A stretch of DNA of 64,000 nt from Frondihabitans sucicola (GTDB lineage Bacteria > Actinomycetota > Actinomycetes > Actinomycetales > Microbacteriaceae): contig NZ_AP027732.1 of the NCBI RefSeq assembly GCF_030296615.1, forward strand, positions 3,353,042 through 3,417,041, read 5' to 3'. Below the pieces are notes generated by a model that made no database searches, had not been told where the DNA came from, and worked only from the letters and a program-made list of their open reading frames with translations. How positions within the stretch are numbered: the stretch's first letter is position 1; each line of letters opens with the position of its first letter. The position numbers were made by a program, and so were the translations under genes. Below are positions 9,239 to 17,195 of the stretch, piece by piece.

Positions 9239-9667
9239 TTACTGGACGCGGGACTCCTTGGTCTCGTCGTCGTCGTCGTCCTCGATGTGGACGTCGTTGA
9301 TGGTCACGTTGATCTCCGCGACCTCCATCCCGACGATGGTCTCGATGGCCTGGGCCACGGAGGCGCGAACGCCGTCCGCGACGTCCTGCAGAGGCGCCGG
9401 GTACTCGGCGACGATCGTGATGTCCGCGGCGACCTGGGTATCGCCGACCTCGACCGAGACACCCTGCGTGAGGTCCTTGCTGTTCACGACGTTGCGGAGG
9501 GCGCCGATGGCACGCGCCGCGCCGCCGCCGAGCCCGTGGACTCCGGTGACCTCGCGGGCCGCGATTCCAGCGACCTTGGCCACGACCGTCTCGTCGATCG
9601 TGGTCTTGCCCTTGTCCGAGGCGTCGTCGGTGCGGCGAGCCACAGCGGCCGGGGTGGTGGTGCTCAT
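9239..9667 (-). CDS. Asp23/Gls24-family envelope stress protein
   Basis: A 142-residue Asp23/Gls24 protein. The family core is present: VVAKVAGIAAREVTGVHGLGG (about residues 29-49), LTQGVSVEVGDTQVAADI, and the C-terminal AEINVTINDVHI. An acidic stretch (DDDDDE) lies near the end. In Firmicutes, Asp23 is a peripheral membrane protein held by AmaP and needed for cell-envelope homeostasis. The start ATG follows CAGGAGGAAC. This is the first gene of the minus-strand unit with csbD. A promoter matching the one before the second Asp23 operon lies at 9726-9761. Confidence 0.92.
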   Translation of the reverse strand: MSTTTPAAVARRTDDASDKGKTTIDETVVAKVAGIAAREVTGVHGLGGGAARAIGALRNVVNSKDLTQGVSVEVGDTQVAADITIVAEYPAPLQDVADGVRASVAQAIETIVGMEVAEINVTINDVHIEDDDDDETKESRVQ

Positions 9668-9725
9668 GATGTGTTCCTCCTGTCGGGCCCATCGGGTGAG
9701 CCGTACGGTGCGGCTGTTCGTCAGC

Positions 9726-9761
9726 CACTCCTAGGACGAGACCTCGACGGGATTCGTCACA
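9726..9761 (-). promoter_or_regulatory. ECF-type promoter of first Asp23 operon
   Basis: On the minus strand TGTGACGAA, 13 bases, then TCGTCCTAGGAGTG. The -35 and -10 blocks and the spacing are identical to the promoter at 14111-14146 before the second Asp23 operon, while the 13-base spacers differ. The CGTC core in the -10 block is common among ECF promoters. The adjacent ECF sigma factor is the natural candidate to read it. Confidence 0.7.
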
Positions 9762-9830
9762 CACGATCCGATTCTTTTTCGTCCCGGCTGCCGTCGGGAG
9801 CGACTCGGGGAAGTGTGGGATAGTCGCTTC

Positions 9831-9857
9831 TGGGACGAGCCCAGACCCCGACTCGTC
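9831..9857 (+). promoter_or_regulatory. Probable autoregulatory ECF-type promoter of the sigma factor
   Basis: TGGGACGAG at 9831-9839, 13 bases, then TCGTC at 9853-9857. This is the same layout as the two Asp23 promoters, with identical spacing but a weaker match. The sigma gene starts at 9899, leaving room for a leader with a good ribosome site. Autoregulation is inferred. Confidence 0.5.
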
Positions 9858-9898
9858 ACACGAACGACCCGCCCGTCAGGGCGAGAGAAGGAGCGTCG

Positions 9899-10465
9899 GT
9901 GCGCGAAGCGCAACAGAATACGCTCCTGCTGGAGGCGTCGGACGGCATCCTCGCCGCTCGAGCGGCCGACGGCGATGTCGACGCGTTCGAGGTGCTCGCA
10001 CGCCGCTACGGGCCACTGATGCGCGTGTTCGCGGCCAAGCTGCTGGGCTCGGACGTCGAGTCGGACGACGTCGTCCAGGAGGCCTTCCTGACGGCGTGGC
10101 GCCAACTGGATCGCCTCGCGGAACCCCGGGCGGTCAAGTCGTGGCTCATGCGAATGGTCACGAACAAGGCCATCGATCGGATGCGGGTCCGCAAGCAGCA
10201 CGACGACATCGACGACTACGAGCCACCGGCGCGCAGCTCCGACAACCCTGAGCGGATCATCGAAATGCGGATGCAGCTGCAAGCGCTTTCGACGGCGCTG
10301 ACGAATCTCCCGGACGAACAGCGCCAGGCGTGGGTTCTGAAAGAATTGGGCGGATCCAGTTACGGGGAGATCGCCGAGACACTGGGCCTTCCCGCTTCGA
10401 CGGTGAGAGGACTCCTCGTCCGAGCCAGGAAGACCTTGATGCACGAGATGGAGGAATGGCGATGA
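9899..10465 (+). CDS. ECF-type RNA polymerase sigma factor
   Basis: A 188-residue sigma-70 family protein with only regions 2 and 4, hence ECF type. Region 2 (about residues 25-100) shows FEVLARRYGPLMRVFAAKLLG, the acidic SDDVVQEAFLTAWRQLDRL helix and WLMRMVTNKAIDRMR. Region 4 (about 130-185) ends with the helix-turn-helix SYGEIAETLGLPASTVRGLLVRARKTL. The GTG start follows GAGAAGGAG. The next gene overlaps by four bases and has an anti-sigma-like N-terminus, the usual arrangement for ECF pairs. Its probable targets are the promoters at 9726-9761 and 14111-14146 and its own. Confidence 0.92.
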   Translation: MREAQQNTLLLEASDGILAARAADGDVDAFEVLARRYGPLMRVFAAKLLGSDVESDDVVQEAFLTAWRQLDRLAEPRAVKSWLMRMVTNKAIDRMRVRKQHDDIDDYEPPARSSDNPERIIEMRMQLQALSTALTNLPDEQRQAWVLKELGGSSYGEIAETLGLPASTVRGLLVRARKTLMHEMEEWR

Positions 10466-11159
10466 GCGACTCCCACGACTCCGACGAGCCGACACCCGCC
10501 GAGACGCCCCCGCAGCGTCCGAGACGCCCGGAGCCGATCGCCTGGTGGTCGACGGCGTCCTGGTGGAATCCATCGAGGAGCCCGACGACCTCGACGGATT
10601 CACGCTCGACGAGCTGAGCGAGTACCTCGACGAGGGCCGCACGCCGATCAACCCGGCGATCGAGGCGTCGCCCGGGTGTCAGATGGCGCTCAGCGCGCTG
10701 GAGCGCCTGAAGAACGTGTCCTGGTCGATGCTGGAGGCCGAGGCGCACGAGGCGCCCGAACGCGACAACGTCTGGATCACCGGCCTGCTCGACAACATCC
10801 GCCGCGAGATCCGGGCCGGGCGGGACATCCCCCTGACCAGCCCCGATCCGGATGTGCGGATGATCCTGACCGAGGGCAGCGTCCGCGGCCTCATCCGGGC
10901 GGCCTGCGACCAGGTCGACGGCGTGCTCATCGGCCGCTGCGTGCTGGCCGGTGACGTGACGATCCCCGGCGAGCCCATCGATGTCGACGTCACGGCCAGT
11001 GTGGCCTGGGGCGAGAACCTGCATCAGCTCGCGCGGGAGTTGCGGTCCATCATCCGGACCGCGCTCGCTCTGCACACCGAGCTCAACGTCGCCGCGGTGA
11101 ACGTGACGATCGAAGACATCCACACCCACAACGACGGCAAGGCGAAGGAGCACTCATGA
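10462..11159 (+). CDS. Anti-sigma-like/Asp23 fusion protein, frameshifted
   Basis: About 232 residues after repair, beginning MSDSHDSDEPTPAETPP. Residues about 45-80 (LDELSEYLDEGRTPINPAIE, then PGCQMALSALERLK) look like the helical start of an anti-sigma domain, although only one Cys and no HxxxCxxC zinc motif is seen. Residues about 120-225 form an Asp23-like domain (GSVRGLIRAACDQVDGVLIG, then VAAVNVTIEDIHT). The frame breaks near 10535, where one missing base restores EPIRLVVDGVLVESIEEP. It overlaps the sigma gene by four bases. I infer a sensor that couples envelope-associated Asp23 contacts to sigma factor release. Confidence 0.75.
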
Positions 11160-11545
11160 CGGACGACCGCGAGCTCTCCCGCCGATTGACGACCCTGGTC
11201 CGCGAGATCCCGGGCGTCGTCGAGATCTACTCCACGGTGCCGCTGATCGCCTCTGCCGTCCAGGGCGTCGTCTCGCTGTTCACCGACAGAGAGGAGGCGC
11301 TGGTCGGGATCGGGCACGACGGGGCGCTGACGACCGTGTCGATCCACATCGCCCTCCAGGAGGACCGGCCCGGCCCGGAGACGCTGCGCGCCGTGACGAC
11401 CGCGATCCGCGAGCACCTCTCCGAGCTGGGCCTCGAAGCGTCGATCGAACTCAAAGTGGTTCGCTTCGCCGACAAGCACGGGACGAGCACCGCGCCCGAG
11501 TCCCCGACGGCGGGCAGCGACGGGCCGCTGGCCGAGGTCGGCTGA
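11156..11545 (+). CDS. Hypothetical protein of the sigma/Asp23 operon
   Basis: A 129-residue protein whose start overlaps the fusion gene by four bases. It shows a small alpha/beta pattern: REIPGVVEIYSTVPLIASAV, then VGIGHDGALTTVSIHIALQE and LEASIELKVVRFAD, with a disordered Ser/Pro-rich tail. The alternation of 'VSI.IAL' strands and an ATT-like helix recalls an Asp23 half-domain, but the match is too weak to assert. Third gene of the sigma operon, and it converges on the AmaP-like gene with about ten bases between their stops. Probably part of the same stress module. Confidence 0.75.
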   Translation: MTDDRELSRRLTTLVREIPGVVEIYSTVPLIASAVQGVVSLFTDREEALVGIGHDGALTTVSIHIALQEDRPGPETLRAVTTAIREHLSELGLEASIELKVVRFADKHGTSTAPESPTAGSDGPLAEVG

Positions 11546-11555
11546 GCCCGATCGG

Positions 11556-12193
11556 TCAGGCGACGTCGCCGGCGACGCGGCTCGCCCTACCTGCCCGGGC
11601 GAGGAGTCCGGGGTGATCTGGATCACGACGGGGACGTCCTGCCCGAGAGCGCTGTCCCATGCGGCGACGATCCCGTCGATGTGTCGACGAACGTCGGTGG
11701 GCGAGACGCCGCGTCGGGTGTTCGCGGTGATCTTGAGGGTGGTGGTGCCCTTGACGTCGTAGGTCGTCACCGACGAGGACGCGAGGTTGGCGTACTCCTT
11801 GAGCGCGGCGCCGATGGACTGCTCGGCCACCGACGCATCGACGAACACGGCACCGCCCGTGGGAGTGTCGCGGTGCTTCGTGTCACCGCCGACCCGGACG
11901 AGTCGGTTGGTGTGACCGTGGCCCTGCCGGAAGACGAACAGGAGCAGCAGGACGATCGCGACGACGGCCGCCGCGACAGCGACGACCAGCAGCCACGAGT
12001 GCCCGGTGTCGCCGAGAGGCGTGCCGGTGACGGTGTCGGAGACGTTCTGCCGCACGGTCGACGCCCCCTTCTTCCAGCCGGCCAAGGTGTCGGGAACGGC
12101 GGCGGCCACCGCAACGGCGGCTCCGACGAGGAGGAGGATCAGCCCGAGGAGGAACAGCAGGGTGCGGTTGAGACCGCGGTTGGTGTCGTTCAT
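11556..12193 (-). CDS. AmaP-like membrane anchor protein, frameshift near 3' end
   Basis: About 212 residues after repair. Two membrane helices (LLFLLGLILLLVGAAVAVAAA near residues 11-31 and WLLVVAVAAAVVAIVLLLLFVF near 67-88) are followed by a cytoplasmic alpha/beta domain with TTTLKITANTRRGVSPTDVR and DVPVVIQI. This layout matches the alkaline shock response membrane anchor (AmaP), which holds Asp23 at the membrane in Firmicutes. The frame as read runs on into antisense of the neighbour. Restoring one C in the CCCC run near 11612 gives an end PGLLARAGRASRVAGDVA with a stop at 11556. Last gene of a five-gene operon. Confidence 0.75.
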
Positions 12194-12777
12194 TTGCCGA
12201 CGACGCCTTTCTTGTCGATGTCGATTCGGGTCTTCAGCGACGGAGACAGCTCGTACCGCTCGACCTCGTCGGTGACGGCCTCGACGATGGCCTCCCTGTC
12301 GACCGGCAGGCCGGACGACGGACGCACGTGCACGTCGGCGGTTCTCTTGCCGATGGTCACGATCACCTGATCCGGGTCGAGGTCCGCGGCATGAGCCGCG
12401 GTGCGGGCGAGCGAGGACGCGATCGCGCGATCGTCGACGACGAGCGCGGTGCGGTCGGTGGGGCCGGTGTGCCGTCCTCTGCGGCCGGGCTTGAGAGAGA
12501 CCACGATGACGAGTACTCCGACGACGGCCACCACGACGCCGGCGGCGACGAGGAACGCGACGGGCACGGCATCGGACACGGTCAGGGCGCTGCCGAGCAT
12601 GTCGCCGGGCGCGACCAGGAGGGCCGGTCGGCCGATGAGCTCGAGCACGCTTTCGGTTCCGAGCCAGGCCGCCACGAGGATCAGGACGACGGCGACGGTG
12701 ATCGCGAGCCCGGAACGCGGCGAGTGCGTCTCGCGGCGGAGGACCCGCCGGTAGACGCTTGCGGTGGAAGTGCTCAT
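12190..12777 (-). CDS. DUF6286-like membrane protein of the Asp23 operon
   Basis: A 195-residue protein with two membrane helices (LAITVAVVLILVAAWLGTESV near residue 25 and VAFLVAAGVVVAVVGVLVIVV near 75) and a cytoplasmic Asp23/AmaP-like alpha/beta domain containing TALVVDDRAIASSLARTAA and VIVTIGKRTADVHV. Proteins of this shape, labelled DUF6286, recur in actinobacterial Asp23 operons. It overlaps both neighbours by four bases, so the operon is translationally coupled. Probably a membrane partner for Asp23 paralogues; the exact role is not known. Confidence 0.8.
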   Translation of the reverse strand: MSTSTASVYRRVLRRETHSPRSGLAITVAVVLILVAAWLGTESVLELIGRPALLVAPGDMLGSALTVSDAVPVAFLVAAGVVVAVVGVLVIVVSLKPGRRGRHTGPTDRTALVVDDRAIASSLARTAAHAADLDPDQVIVTIGKRTADVHVRPSSGLPVDREAIVEAVTDEVERYELSPSLKTRIDIDKKGVVGK

Positions 12778-13163
12778 CGAACTCTTCCTTCTTCCTGGAT
12801 GTGGGCGCTGGTCAGCCGGAGGTTGACCTCGGCGATGCTGGATCCGGTGATCGTCTTCACGCGATCGCGGATGGTGTTCTGGGCGGTCGCGGCCCGGTCG
12901 AGGATCGTCGGCAGCGGCGCCCGGAGGTTCTGCTGGCCCGGCGTGAGCGACGGGACCCGAACGGCGGCTGTGGCAGAGACGGCGAGGTCTCCGTCGCGGT
13001 CGCTGAGGTCGACGCCGATCTGGTGGGCCTTCACCCCGAGGGCTTCCGCGGCCACCGCGGAGACGACGCGCCGAAGCGCTTTCGGAGTGATCCGGTTCCG
13101 GCCGTGGACGTCACCGGACTGCGGCTGCGTCGCAACGGGTGCAGCGGGTGCGGTGATGGTCAT
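12774..13163 (-). CDS. Asp23/Gls24-family protein (divergent paralogue)
   Basis: A 129-residue protein with an Asp23-like core: ITPKALRRVVSAVAAEALGV (about residues 25-44), DRDGDLAVSATAAVRV, and the C-terminal strand-helix SIAEVNLRLTSAHI. It is shorter and less conserved than the other paralogues and lacks their acidic tail. It overlaps the flanking small membrane protein and the DUF6286-like gene by four bases each. It is expected to be a cytoplasmic partner of the membrane anchors in this operon. Confidence 0.82.
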   Translation of the reverse strand: MTITAPAAPVATQPQSGDVHGRNRITPKALRRVVSAVAAEALGVKAHQIGVDLSDRDGDLAVSATAAVRVPSLTPGQQNLRAPLPTILDRAATAQNTIRDRVKTITGSSIAEVNLRLTSAHIQEEGRVR

Positions 13164-13399
13164 GAGGAGGAACGCTTCCCCCGGATCACGTCGGTGATGG
13201 CGCCGAGGTCGAGGCGGCCGTCCAGGACCCGTGCGACGAGGGATCCGATGACGATGGCGACGGCGACGAGCACGAAGGCCCAGAAGCCGAGGACGATCCA
13301 GGTCAGAGCGAGGACCGTGCCGATCGCCATGGCGACGATGGTGAGCGTGGAGACGCCGCGTCCGGTTCGGACGGGGCTGGTGTCGGTGGTGTTGGTCAT
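13160..13399 (-). CDS. Small membrane protein (DUF2273-like) of the Asp23 operon
   Basis: A 79-residue protein with two close membrane helices (STLTIVAMAIGTVLALTWIVL and FWAFVLVAVAIVIGSLVARVL) and a basic C-terminus ending IRGKRSSS. DUF2273-type small membrane proteins are regular members of asp23/amaP operons, which is why I suggest that family; the sequence itself is too short to be decisive. It follows the first Asp23 gene by 15 bases and overlaps the next by four. Confidence 0.75.
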   Translation of the reverse strand: MTNTTDTSPVRTGRGVSTLTIVAMAIGTVLALTWIVLGFWAFVLVAVAIVIGSLVARVLDGRLDLGAITDVIRGKRSSS

Positions 13400-13414
13400 G
13401 AGCGCTTGGTGTCC

Positions 13415-14044
13415 TTAGATCTGGTCCGCGGCGTCGGCAACGGACGTCTTGGCGTCGTCGACCTTGTCGGCCACGACGGTCTTCGCCTCGTCGAGCTTGT
13501 CGGTGGCGGTCGCCTTGGCGTCCTCGAGGGACGAGTCGACTGCGGCTTTTGCTCCGTCGACTTTGGCCGCGACCTGACCGGTGGCGGTCGGTGCCTCGTC
13601 GTCGTCGGAAGGGATGTGGACGTCGCTGACGGTGACGTCCACTTCGACGACGTCCATGCCGGCGAGCTCGGTGATGGCGGCGATGACGGCTCCGCGCACC
13701 TCGGCCGCGACCCGGTGGATCCTCGTCGGGTAGAGGACGACGATCGTCAACTCCGCTCGAACGCTGTTCTCGCCGACCTCGACGGTGACGCCCTGGGTGA
13801 GGTCGGTGTTGTTGGTCGCGTCCCGAAGGACGCCGAACGCGCGGGCGACGCCGCCGCCGAGGGCGTAGACGCCGGCGACCTCACGCGCTGCGATGCCGGC
13901 GATCTTCGCGATCACGTTCTCCTGGATGACGGTCTTGCCGTCGTCCACGTTCGCCGTCGCGGCGCCGAGCGAGGCGACCGGGGCAGAGGTGTCGCCGACC
14001 GGGTGGTCGGGGTGGGGCGTGGTGTTGGGGGTGATGTTCGCCAT
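13415..14044 (-). CDS. Asp23/Gls24-family envelope stress protein with repeat tail
   Basis: A 209-residue protein. Residues about 30-145 are a typical Asp23 domain (NVIAKIAGIAAREVAGVYAL, LTQGVTVEVGENSVRAEL, DVVEVDVTVSDVHI). The last 60 residues are an Ala/Lys/Asp-rich amphipathic tail of quasi-11-residue units (VDGAKAAVDSSLEDAKATA, TDKLDEAKTVVADKVDDAK) like LEA or apolipoprotein helices, suggesting a surface-binding coil. The start ATG at 14044 follows GAGGAG; longer in-frame starts run into the promoter. First gene of the five-gene operon, with the ECF-type promoter upstream. Confidence 0.92.
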   Translation of the reverse strand: MANITPNTTPHPDHPVGDTSAPVASLGAATANVDDGKTVIQENVIAKIAGIAAREVAGVYALGGGVARAFGVLRDATNNTDLTQGVTVEVGENSVRAELTIVVLYPTRIHRVAAEVRGAVIAAITELAGMDVVEVDVTVSDVHIPSDDDEAPTATGQVAAKVDGAKAAVDSSLEDAKATATDKLDEAKTVVADKVDDAKTSVADAADQI

Positions 14045-14110
14045 GGGGAGCTCCTCGTGCGAGAGGGCGCCAGTGTCGGCGCCCGAAGACGAACGGTGTC
14101 GTGAACCGTT

Positions 14111-14146
14111 CACTCCTAGGACGAGGCGCCGGCGGCTTTCGTCACA
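14111..14146 (-). promoter_or_regulatory. ECF-type promoter of second Asp23 operon
   Basis: On the minus strand TGTGACGAA, 13 bases, TCGTCCTAGGAGTG, the same as at 9726-9761 in both boxes and in spacing. It lies about 67 bases before the start codon at 14044. The shared 14-base -10 block ahead of the two Asp23 operons is the main evidence for a common sigma factor. Confidence 0.7.
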
Positions 14147-14187
14147 CCGATCGCCCAACTTTCTTGGCGGACTCTGCGCGGGCCCTC

Positions 14188-14250
14188 GTGGCGACGACGC
14201 GGGACGTCGTGGCGACGAGGCGCGCCGGCGTGGCGACGAGGCCGGCCGTC
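14188..14250. repeat. 21-bp tandem repeat, three copies
   Basis: GTGGCGACGAC/GGC.. units begin at 14188, 14209 and 14230, exactly 21 bp apart. The first 11-12 bases of each are nearly identical and the rest varies. It lies between the Asp23 operon promoter and the 3' end of the glycosyltransferase gene. I see no coding evidence. Confidence 0.55.
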
Positions 14251-15376
14251 ACTGGATGCCGACCGGGATCAGGGAGTCCACCACGGCGACCGGGTCGGGC
14301 ATGGCGGCGATCTCCGACGCCACGCGCTGCGCCGCGGCGCGGAACCGCCGGTCGTGTCGGAGGCGTTCGACGGCGGGGCCGACGGCGGACGGGTCGTGGA
14401 CGACCAGCGCGGCGCCGGTCGCCTCGGCTCGAGCGGCGTTGAGCGGTTGGTCGGCTCCCTGCGGAAGGAGCACCAGCGGCAGTCCGTTCGCGAGCGCCGC
14501 CAGGACCGTGCCGGCGCCTCCCGCCGAGACCACGACGTCGGCGTCCGCCAGGAGTTCGGACAGGGGGACGAACGTGACGTAGCGCACCGCATCGGTGTCG
14601 GCGGGCGGCGTCACCCCCGGTAGAACACCCAGGGTCGCGACGACGGACACGGAATCGAGGTCGAAGCCGGCGATGATCGCCTCGAGAAGATCGGGCTGTG
14701 AGAAGACCGTTCCGAGCGTGACGACGATGCGATCCGTGTCGTCACGAGCATCGAATCCGGCGGTGGGGCCTCGCGAGGATCCGCCCCGGTACGCCTCCGG
14801 CCGGATCGCGACACGGCTCGCAGGCGGCAGCCACTCAGGAATCTGCAGCGACGGCGGGCAGGGGTCGAGATAGCTCAGAGGCGCCGCCGGTGTCAGGCCT
14901 CGAGCGGCGTAGCGCGACGCCACGACCTCCCTCATCGGCGTCGTGACCTCGTCCGGCATGGCCGGACCGAAGGCCAGGAGGTGCCACGGAACGCCCAGCG
15001 AGGCGGCGACCAGCGGCCCGACGAAATCGCAGGCGTCCGCCACGATGACGTCGGGACGCCATGCCCGAGCTGCCGCGAGCGCCTCGTCGACGGTCAGGTC
15101 GACCCGGATTCCGGCGAAGAACTCGGCGACGGCAGAGGGATCCTCGCCTGCGAGGGCATCCTTTCCCGTGCGCCGAGACACCTCCGCGAACACCACGTCG
15201 GGCATCGGACCCGCCGGGAGCAGCTCGATCCCCGGAAGCTCGTGCTCCAGGGTCGCGCGGAGTCCGGCGCTGGTCAGGATCGCCACGTCGTGGCCCCGAG
15301 AGAGCGCCGCACGAGCCAGCGGCGCGAGGGGAAGGACGTGGCCGTGCGCGGGGACGGCGCTGAGGAGGAGACGCAT
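14249..15376 (-). CDS. UGT/MGT-family glycosyltransferase (GT1)
   Basis: A 375-residue GT-B-fold glycosyltransferase. The N-terminal start MRLLLSAVPAHGHVLPLAPLARAAL with the HGH acceptor-side motif, and the C-terminal donor-binding stretch LLADADVVVSAGGAGTVLAALANGLPLVLLP (the GAGT and LP...DQP region of macrolide glycosyltransferases) place it in family GT1. The Asp-Gln pair in PQGADQPLNAARAEATG fits nucleotide-sugar binding. Acceptor and sugar are unknown. It is divergent from a TetR regulator, and a palindrome lies between them, so ligand-induced expression is likely, perhaps to inactivate a hydrophobic compound. Confidence 0.88.
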   Translation of the reverse strand: MRLLLSAVPAHGHVLPLAPLARAALSRGHDVAILTSAGLRATLEHELPGIELLPAGPMPDVVFAEVSRRTGKDALAGEDPSAVAEFFAGIRVDLTVDEALAAARAWRPDVIVADACDFVGPLVAASLGVPWHLLAFGPAMPDEVTTPMREVVASRYAARGLTPAAPLSYLDPCPPSLQIPEWLPPASRVAIRPEAYRGGSSRGPTAGFDARDDTDRIVVTLGTVFSQPDLLEAIIAGFDLDSVSVVATLGVLPGVTPPADTDAVRYVTFVPLSELLADADVVVSAGGAGTVLAALANGLPLVLLPQGADQPLNAARAEATGAALVVHDPSAVGPAVERLRHDRRFRAAAQRVASEIAAMPDPVAVVDSLIPVGIQ

Positions 15377-15417
15377 GAGGATCCGTTCATCGAGGTGAAG
15401 AGAAGTGATGCCGTTCG

Positions 15418-15452
15418 ACTAACGCTACTTGCATAAAACTAAAGGTGTTAGT
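15418..15452. promoter_or_regulatory. TetR-type operator in divergent promoter
   Basis: ACTAA-AGGTG-TTAGT at 15438-15452 is a perfect interrupted palindrome, and a further half-site GACTAAC lies at 15418-15424. The region is AT-richer than its surroundings. It ends eight bases before the TetR start codon, so a bound regulator would block its own gene and affect the divergent glycosyltransferase. Confidence 0.55.
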
Positions 15453-15460
15453 CTCCTTCC

Positions 15461-16051
15461 ATGCCTCGGGTCCCCCTCTCCTCCGCCGGGATCATCGCCG
15501 CGGCCGCGGATCTCGCCGACCACGACGGTTTCGACACGGTCGTGCTGTCCGATGTGGCACGCGCGCTCGGCGTGCAGACCGCCAGCCTCTACAACCATGT
15601 CCACGATCGCGCCGCCGTCCTCGACGGCATACACGAGTTGGCCCTCGGCGAGCTCGCCGAGGCGATCGCCGCCTCGGTGGCAGGCCGTTCCCGAGCCGAC
15701 GCACTGATCGGCCTCGGTGAGGCCCAGCGCGACTACGCCAGACGCTTTCCCGGCCGCTGGGCAGCGCTCCAGCGCGTCGCCTCCCCCACCACCGTCAAGT
15801 CGGAGCCGGCCCGACGACTCGCAACGCTCACGCTCGCCGTCCTTCGCGGATACGAGCTGCCCGAAGCCAGGCTCGTCCACGCGGTGCGAATGCTCGGCGC
15901 CATGGTGAACGGATTCGTCGCCCTGGAGCGGACCGGTGGTTTCGACCATCGCGATCCCGAGTCGGAGGTGTCGTGGGGCTTTGCTCTCGACGCCCTCGAC
16001 ACCGTCTTCACCGCCTGGGGATCCCTCGAGAAGAAAGCAGGTCGACCGTGA
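15461..16051 (+). CDS. TetR-family transcriptional regulator
   Basis: A 196-residue TetR repressor. The N-terminal helix-turn-helix reads IIAAAADLADHDGFDTVVLSDVARALGVQTASLYNHV (about residues 8-44). The C-terminal domain resembles the TetR_C_33/WHG group: ALIGLGEAQRDYARRFPGRWAAL and MVNGFVALERTGGF. It is divergent from the GT1 glycosyltransferase and overlaps the SGNH hydrolase by four bases, so it probably controls both sides. The start ATG is close to the operator, leaving only a short leader. Confidence 0.9.
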   Translation: MPRVPLSSAGIIAAAADLADHDGFDTVVLSDVARALGVQTASLYNHVHDRAAVLDGIHELALGELAEAIAASVAGRSRADALIGLGEAQRDYARRFPGRWAALQRVASPTTVKSEPARRLATLTLAVLRGYELPEARLVHAVRMLGAMVNGFVALERTGGFDHRDPESEVSWGFALDALDTVFTAWGSLEKKAGRP

Positions 16052-17195
16052 TCGACTCCTCCATCGTGCCCGCCCTGGTCCGAGGAGGCGCCGATTTCGA
16101 GCGCACCGATCGGGGGTTCGACTGCACCGGCTTCCCGCCTGGGTGCGGCAGCAGTTCCCGGACGGACAGCTCCTCGCGATGGAGTCCCAGCCCTCCGGAG
16201 TCCGACTCAGCTTCCAGACGACGGCCGACGTGATCGAGCTGACCACGCACCCCACGCGAATCGCCTACCGCGGCGCCGACCGCGCGCGCGGCGTCGTCGA
16301 CACCCTCGTGAACGGGAGCCTCTTCGACCGGGACACCCTGACCGGCGGCGACGTCTTCGAGCTCGACCTCCGCTCGGGCGAGAGCGCCTTCGCCTCCGGG
16401 CCGCCGCACACCACGGTGATCTCGGAGCTGCCGCCCGGCGAGAACCTCGTCGAGCTCTGGTTGCCCCACAACGAGTCCGTCGAGCTGGTCTCGCTGAGCG
16501 CCGATGCCGCCATCGTTCCCGATACGGAGAGGCGCCCGGTCTGGGTGCACCACGGAAGCTCCATCAGCCACGGCTCGAATGCGGCGGCACCCACCGAGAT
16601 CTGGCCGGTCGTGGCCGCACGGCAGGCGGGTGTCGAGCTGCACAACCTCGGCTTCGGTGGTAGCGCCCTGGTCGACCCGTTCATGGCTCGCGTGATCCGT
16701 GACACCCCCGCCGACGTCATCAGCCTCAAACTCGGCATCAACGTCGTCAATCTCGACTCCATGCGGCTGAGAGCGTTCGTGCCCGCCGTGCACGGATTTC
16801 TCGACACGATCCGCGATGGCCACCCCGCCACGCCGATCGTCCTCGTCTCGCCGATCTTCTGCGGCATCCACGAGTCGACACCGGGGCCCGGCTCGGTCGA
16901 CGTCGCAACCCTCGGCACCGACCACGTCCGCTTCATCGCGACGGGCGACCCCGCCGAGGTCGAGCGCGGCAAGCTGACGCTGCAGACGATCCGTCGAGAG
17001 CTGGAGTCCCTCGTCGCCGCGCGCGATGATGATCCCCACCTCCGCTACCTGGATGGCACGGATCTCTACGGTCCCGTGGACGCAGCCCGGCTTCCGCTGC
17101 CCGACGGGCTCCACCCGGGCCCGGAGGCCCACCGGCTCATCGGCGAGCGCTTCGCCGCCCTCGGCTTCCCCGCTCGCGCCACGATCGACGGATGA
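16048..17195 (+). CDS. SGNH/GDSL-type hydrolase, frameshifted
   Basis: About 382 residues after repair. An N-terminal beta-rich region (to about residue 150) precedes an SGNH hydrolase domain with HHGSSISHGSN (catalytic Ser, block I), LGFGGSALVDP (block II Gly), SLKLGINVVN (block III Asn) and DGLHPGPEAH (block V Asp-His). All four SGNH residues are present, so esterase activity is likely, probably on acylated carbohydrate. The frame breaks near 16135; one missing base restores FDCTGLPAWVRQQFPDGQ. The GTG start overlaps the TetR stop. No signal peptide is seen. Confidence 0.82.
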
